Shown here one piece after another: positions 35,753 to 49,520 of a stretch of DNA of 64,000 nucleotides (the stretch's first letter is position 1; the number at the start of each line of letters is the position of its first letter). Below the pieces are notes generated by a model. The model saw only the letters and a list, made by a program, of their open reading frames with translations. It did no database searches and was not told where the DNA came from. Origin of the DNA: Antennarius striatus (taxonomy: Eukaryota; Chordata; Actinopteri; Lophiiformes; Antennariidae); NCBI RefSeq assembly GCF_040054535.1, contig NC_090781.1:17722260-17786259 (forward strand). Direction: 5' to 3'. A program made the translations under genes and the position numbers.

Positions 35753-37540
35753 TACTACGAATTAATGTGAGCTTTTTTAAACTCTTAAATTAGGGAAGTG
35801 TGATAGTGTACCTCTCTGTAAACCTCTGGCCAGCAGTCAACTAAATCAAAACTCAAGCGATGCTTCTGATCGCTAAATACTGTAATCAATTTAAGTTCAC
35901 ATTTGTAGTCCTAGCACCAGTGATACCAGTGATGAAACCAGTTCAAACATGACCTTAGGTTGATTTTAGCTCAGCAGGAATGAAATCAATCTCAAGGATA
36001 AGGTGTCAACTGTATTTATTTGTCTGTGATCAACAATAAATTTAATATACAACCCATTCTGATGCAGTACAGTCATCCAGTAAATGTACTTCCAATACAG
36101 TACTTGTACAGAGCCTCATGGGTAAACTAACATACAATCAGAAAACCAATAACAAATCAATATTAACATGGTCTTTAATTGAACATTTCTTTGACAGTCT
36201 GATTCACCCAGTAAGATGATTCTTGGTTTTAGATTTGTGGAAGAAAAATACAGACCGTAATCACATGTTCAAAGGCTGTTGGTTCAACATTCTCCGTTTG
36301 TTTTCTATCACAGTGAATTTAGTCAGATCTTCCCCAACTCTGTACACGAAAGCAAAGACATTTCGTTGTAAAAAAGTCTGTTGTATTTTTGTGCAACGAC
36401 ACAGAATGTCTATCAAAGACATAAAAAAATAAGTTTTTATACAAAAGCATTTTTTTCCCCTCATAAAAAGCTACAAAACAGTTCCGTTCTAAATGAACTG
36501 GTGAGTTTCTGTTGCTCGCAGCAGCACAACGACCACGTTTGACTCAGATATTAACACTCTTTTAGCCCCAGACTCAACCAGCGTGCGTGGAGAACGTTTA
36601 GTTGATGAATGTTCCACTGAGGTCTGTAAATTTGGAAATGTTCTGTAAAATCAGAACTAAAGGCCATGAAGTGGCTAAAATGCTCTGCAGAGCCACACAG
36701 ATCCAGCATCTGATTGGTTGATCACTCTGGTTTCTGTTGCTAACCTGACAAATAGATTTAGGAACACAAACAGTTCTTAACTTCACGTCAGGACAAAAGT
36801 ATCTCTGGCTGAAAATGGGGATTTTAACAAAGATGACAACTACAGCTAGCTTAGTTAAGCTAATGCTACATATGATGTTCACACTGTGAGGTGAGTCAAG
36901 TTGTTTCACAACAAGAACCTAGAAAAAGTCTCTCACGTGTGATGTCACATGATATGCTAAAGCTAATTGGACCATGTAAGGGCTAGGACAGAGCTACTAG
37001 CTATAACATGTTAGCACATTCATACATAATTTATGTCCTTTTCTTCAGAGATCATTATCTGGAGGCGCAGTAGGTAAACCAACACGGCTTCAATTGGCAC
37101 CACTTAATGGAGAACGAGCCTTAAATGTATTTTTGACTGTTAAATCAGAGAAAGATCCATCATCTCCAGCTTCAATGAGATTTATTTTATGAAAGGGGTC
37201 AGAAACATTTCTGTTTTTCCAGTGGCTTGCTGGAGCTGAAGTTTGTTCAAATGGACAGATTTGACAGGTTAGCAACAGTTAAGCAACAAGGCAAGAGTGA
37301 GCCCTTGTATTTTTCACCGAGTCATCTGATTTACTGATAATGTAGAAAAACTGATCACATCAATGAGGAACCAGCATGTGGTAACCATGGCAACAGAACA
37401 CTGCTTGATTGGCTGTTCACTCCAGCCAAAAAGCTGTTTGGTCTTTCACGTCTCGAGACCTGCTTTAAACATGAATCCGCTTACGGGATTGGCTGACGGG
37501 TTCACTCTGAATGCCTGCAGAGTGGTGTATGAAAAGCCAA

Positions 37541-40500
37541 TCAGAAGCTGGTCTCATTCATGTGTGGTTTGGGGCTGGTGGGCGGACCGCCGGCGGGACT
37601 GTCCGGACCTGCCGGGCTCTCGGGGGACGCCGGAGCATCAGGAGGTGATGCTGCAGCACCGCGCTGAGGAGAGACAGGCGCCGGAGACCGACTGGGGCTC
37701 ATGGCTGGGGTTTGGGGAGAGGCGGGGGCTTGATGAAGACGTGGGAGTGGCTCTGCAATGCGATGATGATGATGATAAGTAGGAAGGGTTTCCTGGAGAG
37801 TTGCGTGCAGCAGGTGACACAGAGAAGGTGGTGGGGGTCCTGCTCCCGAATCTGGCCTCTAGCTCGCTGCATACCGCTAAGCTTCGTCTGGCGCCTTCTG
37901 ATCCCAACAGGGACCCGAACCCGGACCCTGGAGCGCTTTCAGAGCTCTTCGCCAGCTCCTGGCAGCGCTCAACAAAGCTCCCCCTCCGTAAGGACCCACA
38001 GTCTCTGTCCCGATCTGGTCTGGGCCGGGATCTGGCGTTCTGGCTGGGGCTGGAGGGTGTTCATGTAGGTTGGGATGGCGAGGGTCTGCGGTCCGGGTCC
38101 GGCCGAGCAGCTGGGGTCTCTGATGGGTTTGGTGAGGGGAAGGGGAGGAGGCCCCTGGCGAGGGAGGCTGCCACACAGGGAGGCAGAGGAACCCGAGGTG
38201 GAGGAACCTCCTCGTCCTCCAGAGTGGAGGCGCTCCATTCGGAAGCCGTCACTCAGCTGAGAGTGGAGGCTGGAGGGGAGGGAGGTGCAACAGTCAACAA
38301 CAATAACAACAAGAGAGTCCCCTAAATAAAGCTCTTCCTTTAATAAAACTGTAAATTAAACATTTTAAAGTCATTTTATTGTTCCAGCAAGGATCACATA
38401 ACCTCCTTTCAAGTTCTACAGGGTTGATAAAGACTAACAAACTGTATATGTGTGTGTGTGTACCTGCAGGTGGAGGCCCGCGGCGTGCTGTCAGGTGTTC
38501 TGGTCAGAGCCAGATCACACTGGTCCAAAAGCTCCAGCAGCTCTCCTCCGTGGGCCCACCCAGCGCTGTGAGACAACCAATGAGAGCCCTCATTACCGAC
38601 CAATGACAGAGCATTCTGAACACCGGCGGTGACTTCTTCACCAGCCTCACCTCTGATGTCGACTTTTCCAGCGATGTCCATGGCGGTTGTTAGGTCCCAC
38701 ATCTGGATGCTGCCGTTGCTATGGCCGCTGAAGAGGTAGCGACGCGGGCGGGAGCCGATGCGACTCGAGCCTTCGCACTCGTGGACCATGAAGGCGGTGA
38801 TGGAGGTGCCGTCCACTGAGCGCACCTCACAAACCCTGAAAGAGAGTTGGTGACATCACTGAGCTGGAGCTCCTTTGACGTACTTTATAAATGCCGATCA
38901 ATGAAACTCCTCCTCTGCCTTCTGATTGGTTAAAGGAGAAGCTTCTGCTGCTACAGCCTAATGTGGACATTCACCTCTTCCCATTGGACGACAGCCTCAC
39001 GTAAAGTTTATCTGTGTCCGGTACGACTCGCTGGATGAACACCTGCTGGTCATCTCTTTCTCCAAACGGACCTGAAACACACGACACACACCGCTGACTT
39101 TGCGTTGCCTCCTGAACCTGTACGTTTTCTGGTGTTTCAGACGGAGAACTGATGTTCATCTAAACAAAATGCTCCTGAACAACAAAGAAAAGCTAAGACG
39201 AAACTGAAACAGTTCAGGACGATGCTGAGCAAGGCTCCGCCCTTTGACCCCTGAGATTTATCGTTACCTATCTCTGTGCCGGCACTGCAGCCTCCGTGTC
39301 CGTCGACGTCATCCAGGCTTGAGGATCTTGAAGGAGGTGAGTGGCGTGGATCCAGGCTGAGTGGAGATCATCCCTCTGAACCGGGTCACTGTCCAGGTCC
39401 GGACATGGTTGTTGTCGGCACAAACTGAGATGGCACATGTGAGCATCTAGAGGTCACGTGATCATTTAATGTTGCGTTTCAACACGTCACAGCCGTCATA
39501 CCTGAGATGAGGTGTTTCTCTGACAGCATGATCTTGGTGACGGGGCTGCGATGGACAGAAAACGTCTGGAAGAGCTGTGGACCCGAGCCGACCGTCTCTG
39601 GATGCTGAACGATGACTCGAACTGTCCCGGAGCTGGTCCCATACGCAATCTCAATCCAGTTCCCGCTGTCACCTGATCACATGACCAACATGTTTATGAC
39701 ATTTATAGCAGACAGGTTGTGTTCTACTGATTGGTCACTGGTTTCAGTGAGCGGTATGGTATTAGATCAAGTCCCTTACTTGATTTGGGAGTGAGGTAGA
39801 CGCTGAGGGCGGTGATGGCATCTTCAGTCGGGTCTCTGAACATCTCCGTCACCAGCAGATCGTTGTCCTTCATCCTCAGAGGAAACTTCTGTACGTCTAA
39901 CAAGCGCAAAACAAAAGAATTATGAGCAGCAATGACTTTACAGTTTGAAGATGACCAACAGGTCACAAGTTTCACTGGTCCCAACCATCGGAGAGACGCT
40001 GTCTGTTTTTAAAAACCAATGAATGAGACCTATATAGTAGATGGAGCCGTTGTTGCCACCCAGGATGAGGAAGGAGCCGGCGGTGTCGTAGCTGCTGATG
40101 GGAACCACGTCCTGATTCTGTGCAGAGCAACACAACACACTGATTTAGTGTCTGTCGCCTCACTGCAGCAACAGTTTTATGGATCAGACTTGCTGCACAA
40201 CGGAATGTCTCTCTCTCACCTGCCAGTGTTTGGTGACGGCGTTCCAAACCCCAACCTTCCCTGTGTGGCTGGTAGCGATCAACTGATTACCAACAAAGAA
40301 GAGAGCCTCCACAGGGACATTCAGACTGAAGACGCCTGCAGAGACGAGAATTCAGACACCAGTTTTGTTTCTGACAAGAACATTTATAGAAAATTCTACA
40401 GCCACAGATTTATAGTAACGCAGTAGCTGTGAACCTGCACAGATCACTCTTAAAATATGGCTGATGTATTTATCAATCTTCTGTTTGCCTTGATGTAATT

Positions 40501-42821
40501 TCTTTAATTTACCTCCTCTTCAGGAACAGATGTTCTTACAATGGATTTAACATCATTTGGTCATGAAAAAGGAATGGCTGGTCATCAAGAAAAGGCTGAC
40601 ATAGAAACCAGTACCAATCTCATTTCCGTTGCCGTCTGGGCAGATGGCCCACAGGATGATCTCTGTTGCTGAGGCGACGGCTACCATCTTGTCGTTGTCT
40701 CCCAGGGAGCCGGCCATCACCTTGGCGTTGAGTGCGACTCTATCAATCACCCAATCCAGACGAGGAGACGTGAAGACCTGCTGCCACCCAGTCGACTCCT
40801 TCACCCTGAGGGAGAGTCAGAAGCTGAGGTCATGTCCAAATGTTCAGAATACAGTGTTAATCTCTAACATGTCCTGATCACTGGTTGTGGAACTGTTTAC
40901 CTGTAGCAGACGACAAACTGTGCGTAGGCCACAGCGATCCAGTTGTGATGACCGCAGATGATCCGAACCAGACCGGGATCAGAGAACTGACCTACCAACA
41001 TATTTGTAATTTCTTTGTGGTCATAAAGCTTCACAAAACACTCTGTTGATGGTTTGTAATCCACAGATTTTATGTGTTTACCTCCAGCTGTCCTCTCCTC
41101 AACGTTCGGCCTGCCGAGTATCCCAGAATTCCCCAGGTTGGGGTGGCATTGTGTTGCTGCGTCTGACTGGTGCCCTCTCTGCAGAGATGACTCTACCTGC
41201 CATGAACTGCGATCCGGCTACGCTGTGACGATTGCGTCGCTTCGCTGGGTAGACTGTGATGATAGAGACAGGAAGTGAGGACCCGACTCAGGGGCTGCAG
41301 GTGTTTCAGTGACTCACACTGGTTTATTGATCCTCAAGTCAGGCCTGCAAATTGATTCTCAGACCGAGCATAGAGGCTCAGGCATACCTGGTGGAGGTAA
41401 GTAGCCGTTAAACAGCACGTTTCCACAGGAGGATCGGTCCAGCTCGTCACACAGCTGCAGCTTACGCACTAATAAGAAACAAATTAAATCAAATTGCTTT
41501 CTAAATTTAAATAATTATGAAGTCGTGGTGGACAAAGTGCTCTGCTCTGATTGGACCATGCAGCAGGTCTCACCCAGTGGAGTGATGCCGTAGAACTCGG
41601 CCTCGTGCATGAGCATGTGCACGTTGATGGAGCGGGGGTGCAGCTCTTTGGTCCGCAAGAAGTTAAGGATGGTGGCAAACAGAGACGGATCTCTGTCAAT
41701 GAAGATCTACAGCAAGAAGGGAAGGACAGAAGGGTATCAGACAAACCTACAGAGGGTTGATTGTGATGTAATGAACAGACATCGTGATAAAGAACCAATG
41801 AACTCACAGCTCCAGTTTCATCTTTCAGAGTCGAGATCCGACCGCTCAATAGACTGAAGACAAAAACAAAACATCCAGCTGTTAGTCAATAAAACATTTT
41901 CAATGGAGTTTGGAATCTGAAATGTTTTGTGATTGAATGTAGAAGGTGTGAGTTATCATTACCCACCTGGAGAAAAAGGAGTCAGGAACCCACGTCAGCG
42001 TCTGTCGTGAGGTGCTAAACCTGTGAACAAACTTTGTCAGCTTTTCTCTTGTTGTGTGTGTTTGCTTTGGATTATAATGCAAACATTCCAAATCTATAAC
42101 CCACATAGAAGTTATACATTGAGCTGTACAGTACATCTGGATGAACCTTACCCAACTCTGGATGAAGGTCTGGTATTGCAGTGGTGGAAATATTTATATT
42201 AGTTTGTTCGTGATAAACAAGAGGTTAACTAATTTGCTGTAACTCTTATTATTATCGTATACTTTAAAAGGCACTAGTTAGCTTTTACTCCGTGTTTTCT
42301 TTAATTGTTTTTTTTCCACATGCAAGTCTAAGTCATAATAGTTTAATCTGTGCCGTACTTTACTATCCCGTAAAACACTTAAATCGAGTACAGCGATCTT
42401 CCCATGTTTCCATTGTCGGACACAAGGCAGCTTCTTACTTTCACTTCAATTTGGCCTTTCTATTACAAGTTTTAAAGTTATTTTTATTATGTTAAGGGAA
42501 TTTTTAAAAGAACTATGCCGAACAAAACACAAACAATGGCTCAAACCAGCCAGAATAGATGATGGCTACAGCTTTTTTTATTTTTTATGAGTAACTTCAA
42601 ACGTTTAAAGTATTGGGAACAACTACGTGTATAATTCTGTAATATCCTGATTCCTTATCGGGGTAGAATCCCGGTGGGATTTGAACCCCTGTCCTTTATG
42701 AGCAGCGCTCGGCTGCAGCTAGCCGGGGTTAGCCCAGCCGCTACAAACATCCTCCGGTTCCTCACCTCTTCCCTCCTACGTTCAGGTGGATGATGTCCCC
42801 GCTTCTCACCGCGGTCGACAT
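37541..42821 (-). CDS. shkbp1: SH3KBP1-binding protein 1, with five apparent frame disruptions
   Basis: SHKBP1 is a BTB/KCTD3-type protein with WD-like repeats. It binds SH3KBP1/CIN85 and protects EGFR from Cbl-directed degradation. Exons: 42821-42766, 42020-41967, 41853-41808, 41706-41574, 41468-41388, 41253-41082, 40991-40901, 40805-40615, 40335-40220, 40117-40030, 39896-39780, 39672-39502, 39424-39268, 39071-38975, 38835-38651, 38565-38464 and 38269-37541. [52 protein letters not shown]1 rather than KCTD3 is shown by [30 protein letters not shown] and the end MNETSF. WD part: [30 protein letters not shown]. An extra C in exon 6 (CCACCCCAACC), an extra A in exon 13 (CTCAAGCC), a missing base in exon 16 (GAGGAGAGC) and two +1 shifts in exon 17 break the frame. 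Phases at every junction are otherwise coherent. It is either a recent pseudogene or carries local assembly errors. Confidence 0.85.
42655..42735 (-). other. tRNA-like remnant with perfect B box in shkbp1 intron 1
   Basis: On the minus strand GGTTCAAATCC (42687-42677) matches the pol III B-box consensus. It lies in a possible T-arm (AGGGGTTCAAATCCCACC). About 15 nt upstream is CTGCTCATAAAGG, resembling a CAT anticodon loop. I could not build a full cloverleaf with a matching acceptor stem, so it is at most a degenerate tRNA or tRNA-derived SINE. Confidence 0.25.
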
Positions 42822-44663
42822 GGTCGGAAGATTAGCCGCTCCGACACAAGAAAGACGCGTCACTTACTCCATTTTTGGATAAAAACTGTTTCTACTCCTG
42901 TTTAGAAGAAAACTTCCTGTCTCTCGCTGAGCTGCGCTCCGGATGTTGACCTGCCCAGTGACGTCACTTCCGACGCGCATACTCACATCCTGTCCTGGCA
43001 GCTACCGCACGCGAGTGTTTGCTTTGTTAGGGCCGTGTCTGGTATTAATTTTTTTTTAAAATTCATTTTATTAATTGATTTATTTGAACGCTATAAACCT
43101 ACAGTAAACAAAAGTTTTGGACACTATACACAGAATAATTTCATTTAATACCAATAAAAAAATTTTTAAAAAAGAAGACTGCTTTTCTCATAGGAGCATT
43201 TTTGTTGCACAAATATTTCTTTTTTCATTTAGAAATTTGGAACTATGGCACTATTCAGGAAGACGTAAGCGATATTTGCCTTTCTATAGTGGTTAAAATG
43301 GTGTTTAAACCTTACAAATATCAGTTTTATACCTATAAATGTAAAGACCTGTATTCATAATTTCAAGCTGCACAGTGTCAGATTGCGTCAAAACATGGTT
43401 TTGTTCAACTGGAACCTCATGCAAAAATGCTGTTTCACTATTGTTAACAACTGTAAATTTGAATCCGACAGATCGCTCAGAATTTATTTTCATCAAAGTG
43501 ATAGTTTATTGTTCACTAAAGCAATATTCCAGCAATGCATTCACTGGGCATCATTTCATCTGTCTGGTGTTATTTCAGTAGAGATGCTCCTCTTCCTCTT
43601 CTTGTGTCTGATATCTTCCTCTCCCCTGCTGGATTCCTCTTCCTCCCATTCTCTCTCGGATCACACCAACGTGGGTCAGAGATGCACTCTTGTGCATCAA
43701 CAATGTCCAGAGCTGTGGATGTAGAAAAGTGTTTTGAAGTTGGAATCTGAAGAAGTTATGTCTGATATCACCTCTTAAACTCCAGGACAAATTTTGATGG
43801 AAAACACTTTGGGGTTATTTATTATGCAAGTGCCTTATAAGGTGAATTTTAGTCAAGATGTAAAAAAGAAGATAAAATTTAAAAAAACTCAAGAGAGTTA
43901 ACCAAGAGCCTGTTTCCTTCGACGGTTTGGCAGAAGGGCTTTGTGTTGTTTCTTTCCGTGGACCTTACTTTGTCTCAGCTGCTGAGCCAAATGTCAAAAC
44001 CAAGAACTCAACCTCTTCATCATTTTGACATTGAGCTCACATGATTCATGTGCCTAAAAAAGACTCATGTATACACAGAGCCAGGTGGAAGGGAGTTAGG
44101 GGGGTGGAGGAGGGAGGCAGAGACTAAAAGTGGAAAAGATGTCAAACTAAAAAGGGGAATTGATCAGTAGCAGTCTGAAGCACATCCTGTTATCCGCAGG
44201 GATGATGTACAGATGGGGGGAGTCATGGCCCTATGTTATGCATTAAGGGGATAAAACAATTACAAGGTAAAGAAAAAAGTGTAAAACTTTCTAAAGGATA
44301 AAATAACAAGAACAGCACCTTTAAGTGTCTCTAAAATAGAGAAAAGATTATATGCTCTTATGGAGGCCTTTTCCAACATCTTGTAGAACAAACTGACCTC
44401 TGTGAGTCTCTGTAGTCACAGAGATTATCTGGATTATTTTTGGTCAGTCAAATTTGAAAGCCGGATGTGGCTCCTTATTCAAAGTTTTAACGACACTTCA
44501 GTTTGTTAAAGGTAATAGCATTAATAGCCACTAGATGTCACACTGCAACACAAACGGGTTGAAAGCGGTCCAGAGTCCACACCCCCCCCCCCTCCAAAAA
44601 AACCCCCCAAAAAACAAAACTCTCTCTCAAGAAAATCAACAGAAGGAGCAAAAAGACAATAAC

Positions 44664-45023
<360 letters not shown>

Positions 45024-47394
45024 ACGGGGAAGCTGCTGTTACACCACCAGTTTAATTTCTACCGCAGGTGGAGGACCATCTATATGAAGCTGAAAGAGCA
45101 TCAGAATCTTTATGTGGTGAGTAGACGGAATGTCTATTGATATAATTTTTGATTTCAGAAGGGAACCTGTATGAGTTTTAAAATCTGCTGTTTGATATCT
45201 AAACTTAATTTCTCAGAAAAGCTATTAATTGGTTCCCAATTTCCTGAGAAACTATAAACAGCAGTCTGGGATCTAGTCTGTTCCGTTCTGCAGAACAACA
45301 ACTTCAGTAAAAAAAGAAAAGAAAAATGAAAGAAAAGAAACAATAACTAAAATGACATATCCACACCATCTTTCCCAGAATGAGGGAATATATTAGCTCC
45401 ATAAAATACTTATTTATAAAAGAAATTAGATTTATAACTGTACACCTCATCCATTCAGCATAAAGACAGAGCACTGTCTTTATGCTGTTGATGACATCAT
45501 CCATCAGAAGTGGTGATCATTCTTTAATCCTGAGATCTTTGAACTGGTTCTTTCAGTGATTCTTGGACTCAACTCCATTCGGTACTTGTAAACAACACAC
45601 TACCCAAGTGCTTCGTATCAGTAGTTACAGCAGAGGCTGCCATTGATCCAACAGGAATGTGAAGATAATTTTGCACAAATTCGAAAAAACTGAATCCCAA
45701 CTTTTAGAATATACAGAAATCTTGTAAAAACAAACAAACCAACAGTTTTTACTCGTAGAATGAATTTTTTTCACAGAAACATGTGAAAAAATGAAAGCAG
45801 GAGTGAAATGATATGATGATAACACATCTAATGACTTTTTATTGAATTTACTTAATTTAACTTTCTTCAAATTGAATGCAAAAATGGCATCCTTGCATAG
45901 GTCACAGTGAAATACTAATACAAAGCATGAAGTAAACGAGTCCACTCAGGAACGTTCAAAACCACAATTCCACACTAGATAGTTAGTTCTGAACTGTTTT
46001 TGAATTATTCCAAAACACTTCTCAGATTGATGACAAATGCCAGGAAACTGACGATGAGCAAGCTTAGTGGAATTATCAGTTGTTTGTCTTAGTCATAAAT
46101 GAAAAGATATACAAAACCCCTAACTCTCCAATCCACCAATCAGCACTGGAGAATGAGTGCGTTGTGTCACGTAGGATCTTCTGAGGGTTAGGATGTGGAG
46201 GAGGAGAATCTTATATCATGATTCTTCTGAACTTAACAACAATGCTATTAATAGAAAGGTTGCAGAAATGAACTGTGGACTTAATAGTGGTAAAAGAGAC
46301 TGGTTTTAATCTACGCCACTTACTCCGTTCAAGATGTCCAAGAAGGTTCAGATCAACACCACAGTTGTATGCTGTCACTTCTGGCACTCACCCTTTCACC
46401 AAGTTCCATGGAAATCCACTGGGATCCTTCTGACAAGTCAATAAAAAAGCCATTTTATGTGTAACCAAACCTTTAAAGCAGCTCTTTATGTGAAAATGGA
46501 GACAAAAAGTTTATTCCATGCAGCTATTTTATTGATCCGTGACAGAAACTGAAGTGTTGGTCAATATGATCAGCCCAGGAGTCATTTTACTCAGAAGACT
46601 GCATGTTTTATAATATCGTTGATCACCAGGAAAGAATGGGAAGCATGATTTCTTGCTTTTATGTCCTGGTTTGAAAAACTGGATCAACTTTTCACTTCGC
46701 TTTGTGGGTGTGAAAGAAACAGATATGAGTGGCTGAGATCAGTTGCAGTTAAAAACGGACTCAAAAGTCAAGTTAATTGTTTTCAGATCTACATTTATGA
46801 TTCCTGAGGACTATCGGTCCATCTCCTCTGAAGTTCAGTCGGGAGGCTGAAAGCAGAAGTTGTTGGTTTTCATCAGCTGATCTGGGCGTCCTCATTGTCT
46901 AGAATACAAAATACTAAGAAGAAACATGACATGCCTTCCAAATGCTGACTCATGCCAAAGTCTGCATGAGCGACGACCAAAGTGAAAACATTCAGATTCA
47001 CGCAAGCTTCCCAGAGATCCAGGGTTAAATGTCCATTTGACCCCCTGATTGCTTACGTTCAGCTCCATTGATAAGACCTGATAAACCAGTATGTTGTTTT
47101 CTGTCACATGAGTGTCATGCACACTGTAGCCTCTAGGGAATGCAAACAGGGTTTTACACAAAGCCTTATATATCTGAAAAAGTCGAACTAAGAGAGAACA
47201 AGCCATAGAGGAGGTGTGACCGGATGGGACGCAGTGTATTTTATGTTCACACTTAAATGGGAGATTTAAATTTTAAAAATAATTAAATACAACAACAAAG
47301 AAAATAAAATGCAAGTGTCTTAAAATCAACATACTGTACAGTATAATCTATATTGTTTTATCTTATTTTAAAATAGTTAATTCATTCACATTCA

Positions 47395-47731
47395 TTAGCT
47401 TTTTAAACCCTCTTTATCAGTTGTCATGGGTAGCGGGGTGCTGGAACCTATCCCAGCCAACTAACGTGAGGCAGGGGTGACTCCAGGCGCGACGTCAGTG
47501 CACCACGGAGCTACACCGAGACAGACACTCACATACTGTACACCTATGGGCAATTTGCAACTGGCCAATTAACCTGAAGTGCATATTTTTGGAGGTGGGA
47601 GGAAGCCACAGAACCCATAAAGAACCCATGTAGACACGGAGAGAACATGCAAACTCCGCACAGAGAGGGACTCGAACCGCCTTGTTGTGCGGCGACAGCT
47701 CTACCCACTGCGCCACTGTGTCCAGCTTAAA
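47395..47731. mobile_element. LINE-tail-like dispersed repeat (teleost L2-type), fragment 1
   Basis: Contains GGTGCTGGAACCTATCCCAG, a GGGCAATTTGCAACTGGCCA-type block and GAGAACATGCAAACTCCGCA, then AGGGACTCGAACC and CTACCCACTGCGCCACTGTG. This is the order seen in very common fish dispersed repeats resembling LINE2 3' tails. No coding part remains. Confidence 0.55.
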
Positions 47732-48967
47732 ATGGCATTAAAAATAAATCAACTCAAATTCTAGTCAGATTTTGAAGTAAACTTACCTCTATCAACACAA
47801 TAACATGCTTGACAAATCTTCCTTTATTGGTTGGATATTGACGTTTGACCTTTGGCACTGGATCTAAGTTTTGTTTTGGTGTAAACGGGTTCTCATCCTA
47901 TAGAGGGTTTGGGGAGGGATCTGATCTGGTCATTGTTTTCCTCACAGCTGTTCCTTGTAAAATAATGTTCTCCACATAAACAGGAAGCCAGAGGAATGTT
48001 TTATATGAAGATCCTGAAGCCCTAATGAAGCACAATCTTTTCTTTATGGTCTTAACATCACAGGAATTGTTTCCGGGTTTGGAGCAACACAGGTGAGCAA
48101 CAGCAGCATGAATGGGATCGCTGGTTTAATTTTATTTGAATTTGAACTAAAATTGGCAACAGCAGAGGTCAAGAGTTTGAGATGGAGGCTAAAAATAAAA
48201 GAACCAGGACAATAAATGTCAGTGTGGCTTCTGCATTCCCTGTAAATGTCCTGTTTTTATAAGCATGGATGAAGGTAGGCGCGCTGTGTTTGTTGGACTA
48301 CGATGAATCGGAGTGGGGAGGGAAGAGCAAGACAAACAGGAGTAGGAGATGCTTTTTATTTGTGTATGAAGCTCAATGTAAACAGAACGCTTTGTCTTCA
48401 GTGGGACTTTTGTTGATGTTTAATTGTGAAAAGACCGGTCTGGTTACTGACTAATATAAATAAAGATTTGTTTGAAAGCTCTTCTGAGGAAGGTAGAACT
48501 TTTTTTTATGAGTGGACGGTTCGCTATAAGGTAGAAATGTGTTGTCTTTGTCACAAGCTCTACACTGTTTGTTGAAAGTAGATGCAATCTACAAAGAGAT
48601 CAGCCGTTACATCAGAATCACCCGACTGATACTGTGTAGGTAACAACAGAGATCGGAGCCATCAAAGACTCCACCACACTCCAAAAGGTTTGCTGAGATG
48701 TCTGACACCAAGGTGTTAGCAGCAGATCTTTAACCCTAGAGAACCCACACCCATTTATCCTTACAGGAAAATTATGTGAGTTATACCACAGACCAAGTGG
48801 ACCATATAGAACACATTTCTGAAGTTTTTTTTAGAACAATAAAACTTAGTTTTATTATTATTTATTATTATTTTATTACTATTTTGGAGAGATCACTTTC
48901 TGTCACAGACACAGGACTGTCACATGGTCATGATACCAGAATGTTGAGTATACGTCGCTTGGGGACT

Positions 48968-49190
48968 TCCATCCATCCATCCATCCATCCATTTTCTTCT
49001 GCTTTATCCGCCGCAGTGGGTACGGGGAGCTGGAGCCTATCCCACCTGGCATAGGGCGTGAGGTGGGGGACACTCCGGGCACATCGCCAGTGAGCCGCGG
49101 AGCCACACACATAGACGGATGACCATGTACACACACACTCACTCCTACGGGCAATTGGGGACCGCCCAATTAATGTGAAGCGCATTTTAC
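48968..49190. mobile_element. LINE-tail-like dispersed repeat, fragment 2, with (CCAT)n
   Basis: Starts with (CCAT)6 and then TTTTCTTCTGCTTTATCCGC, GGAGCTGGAGCCTATCCCAC and GGGCAATTGGGGACCGCCCA, in the same order as the fragment 1.3 kb upstream. It is shorter at the 3' side. Both fragments lie in the same orientation. Confidence 0.55.
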
Positions 49191-49520
49191 TTAACGAGTT
49201 AAATCAGACATAAAGCTTTATAACGAAGAGACGGACATTCAAAGCGCCTGTGACACCGGTGTGACCATGGGTCCTCTCGGGTTAAGTCCTGGAAGTTTTA
49301 AGGTCGTGTCTCTGTGGATATGATTAGTTTGTCCAGAACATCCGACAGTCTTGATTGGACTGAGATCTGGAGACTATGGAAGCCAAGTCTACACTTTGCC
49401 TTCTTCAGGGAATCTTTCCATTGGTTGATTGAAACTTTAGTTGATGGACATGGGTCAGCGTTGGTGCTCAGACTAGCTGTACAGTTATTACATTCAAACT
49501 GTGTTTGTGTGCTTTCAGGG

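Noticed and set aside
37363-38325. Long plus-strand ORFs in the shkbp1 3' exon
   Set aside because: They are shadows of GC-rich coding sequence on the minus strand and match nothing known.
49314-49520. Extension of the first receptor to an upstream in-frame start at 49314
   Set aside because: A clear splice acceptor (GTGCTTTCAG) lies just before ATG 49521 and the extension has no receptor-like sequence.
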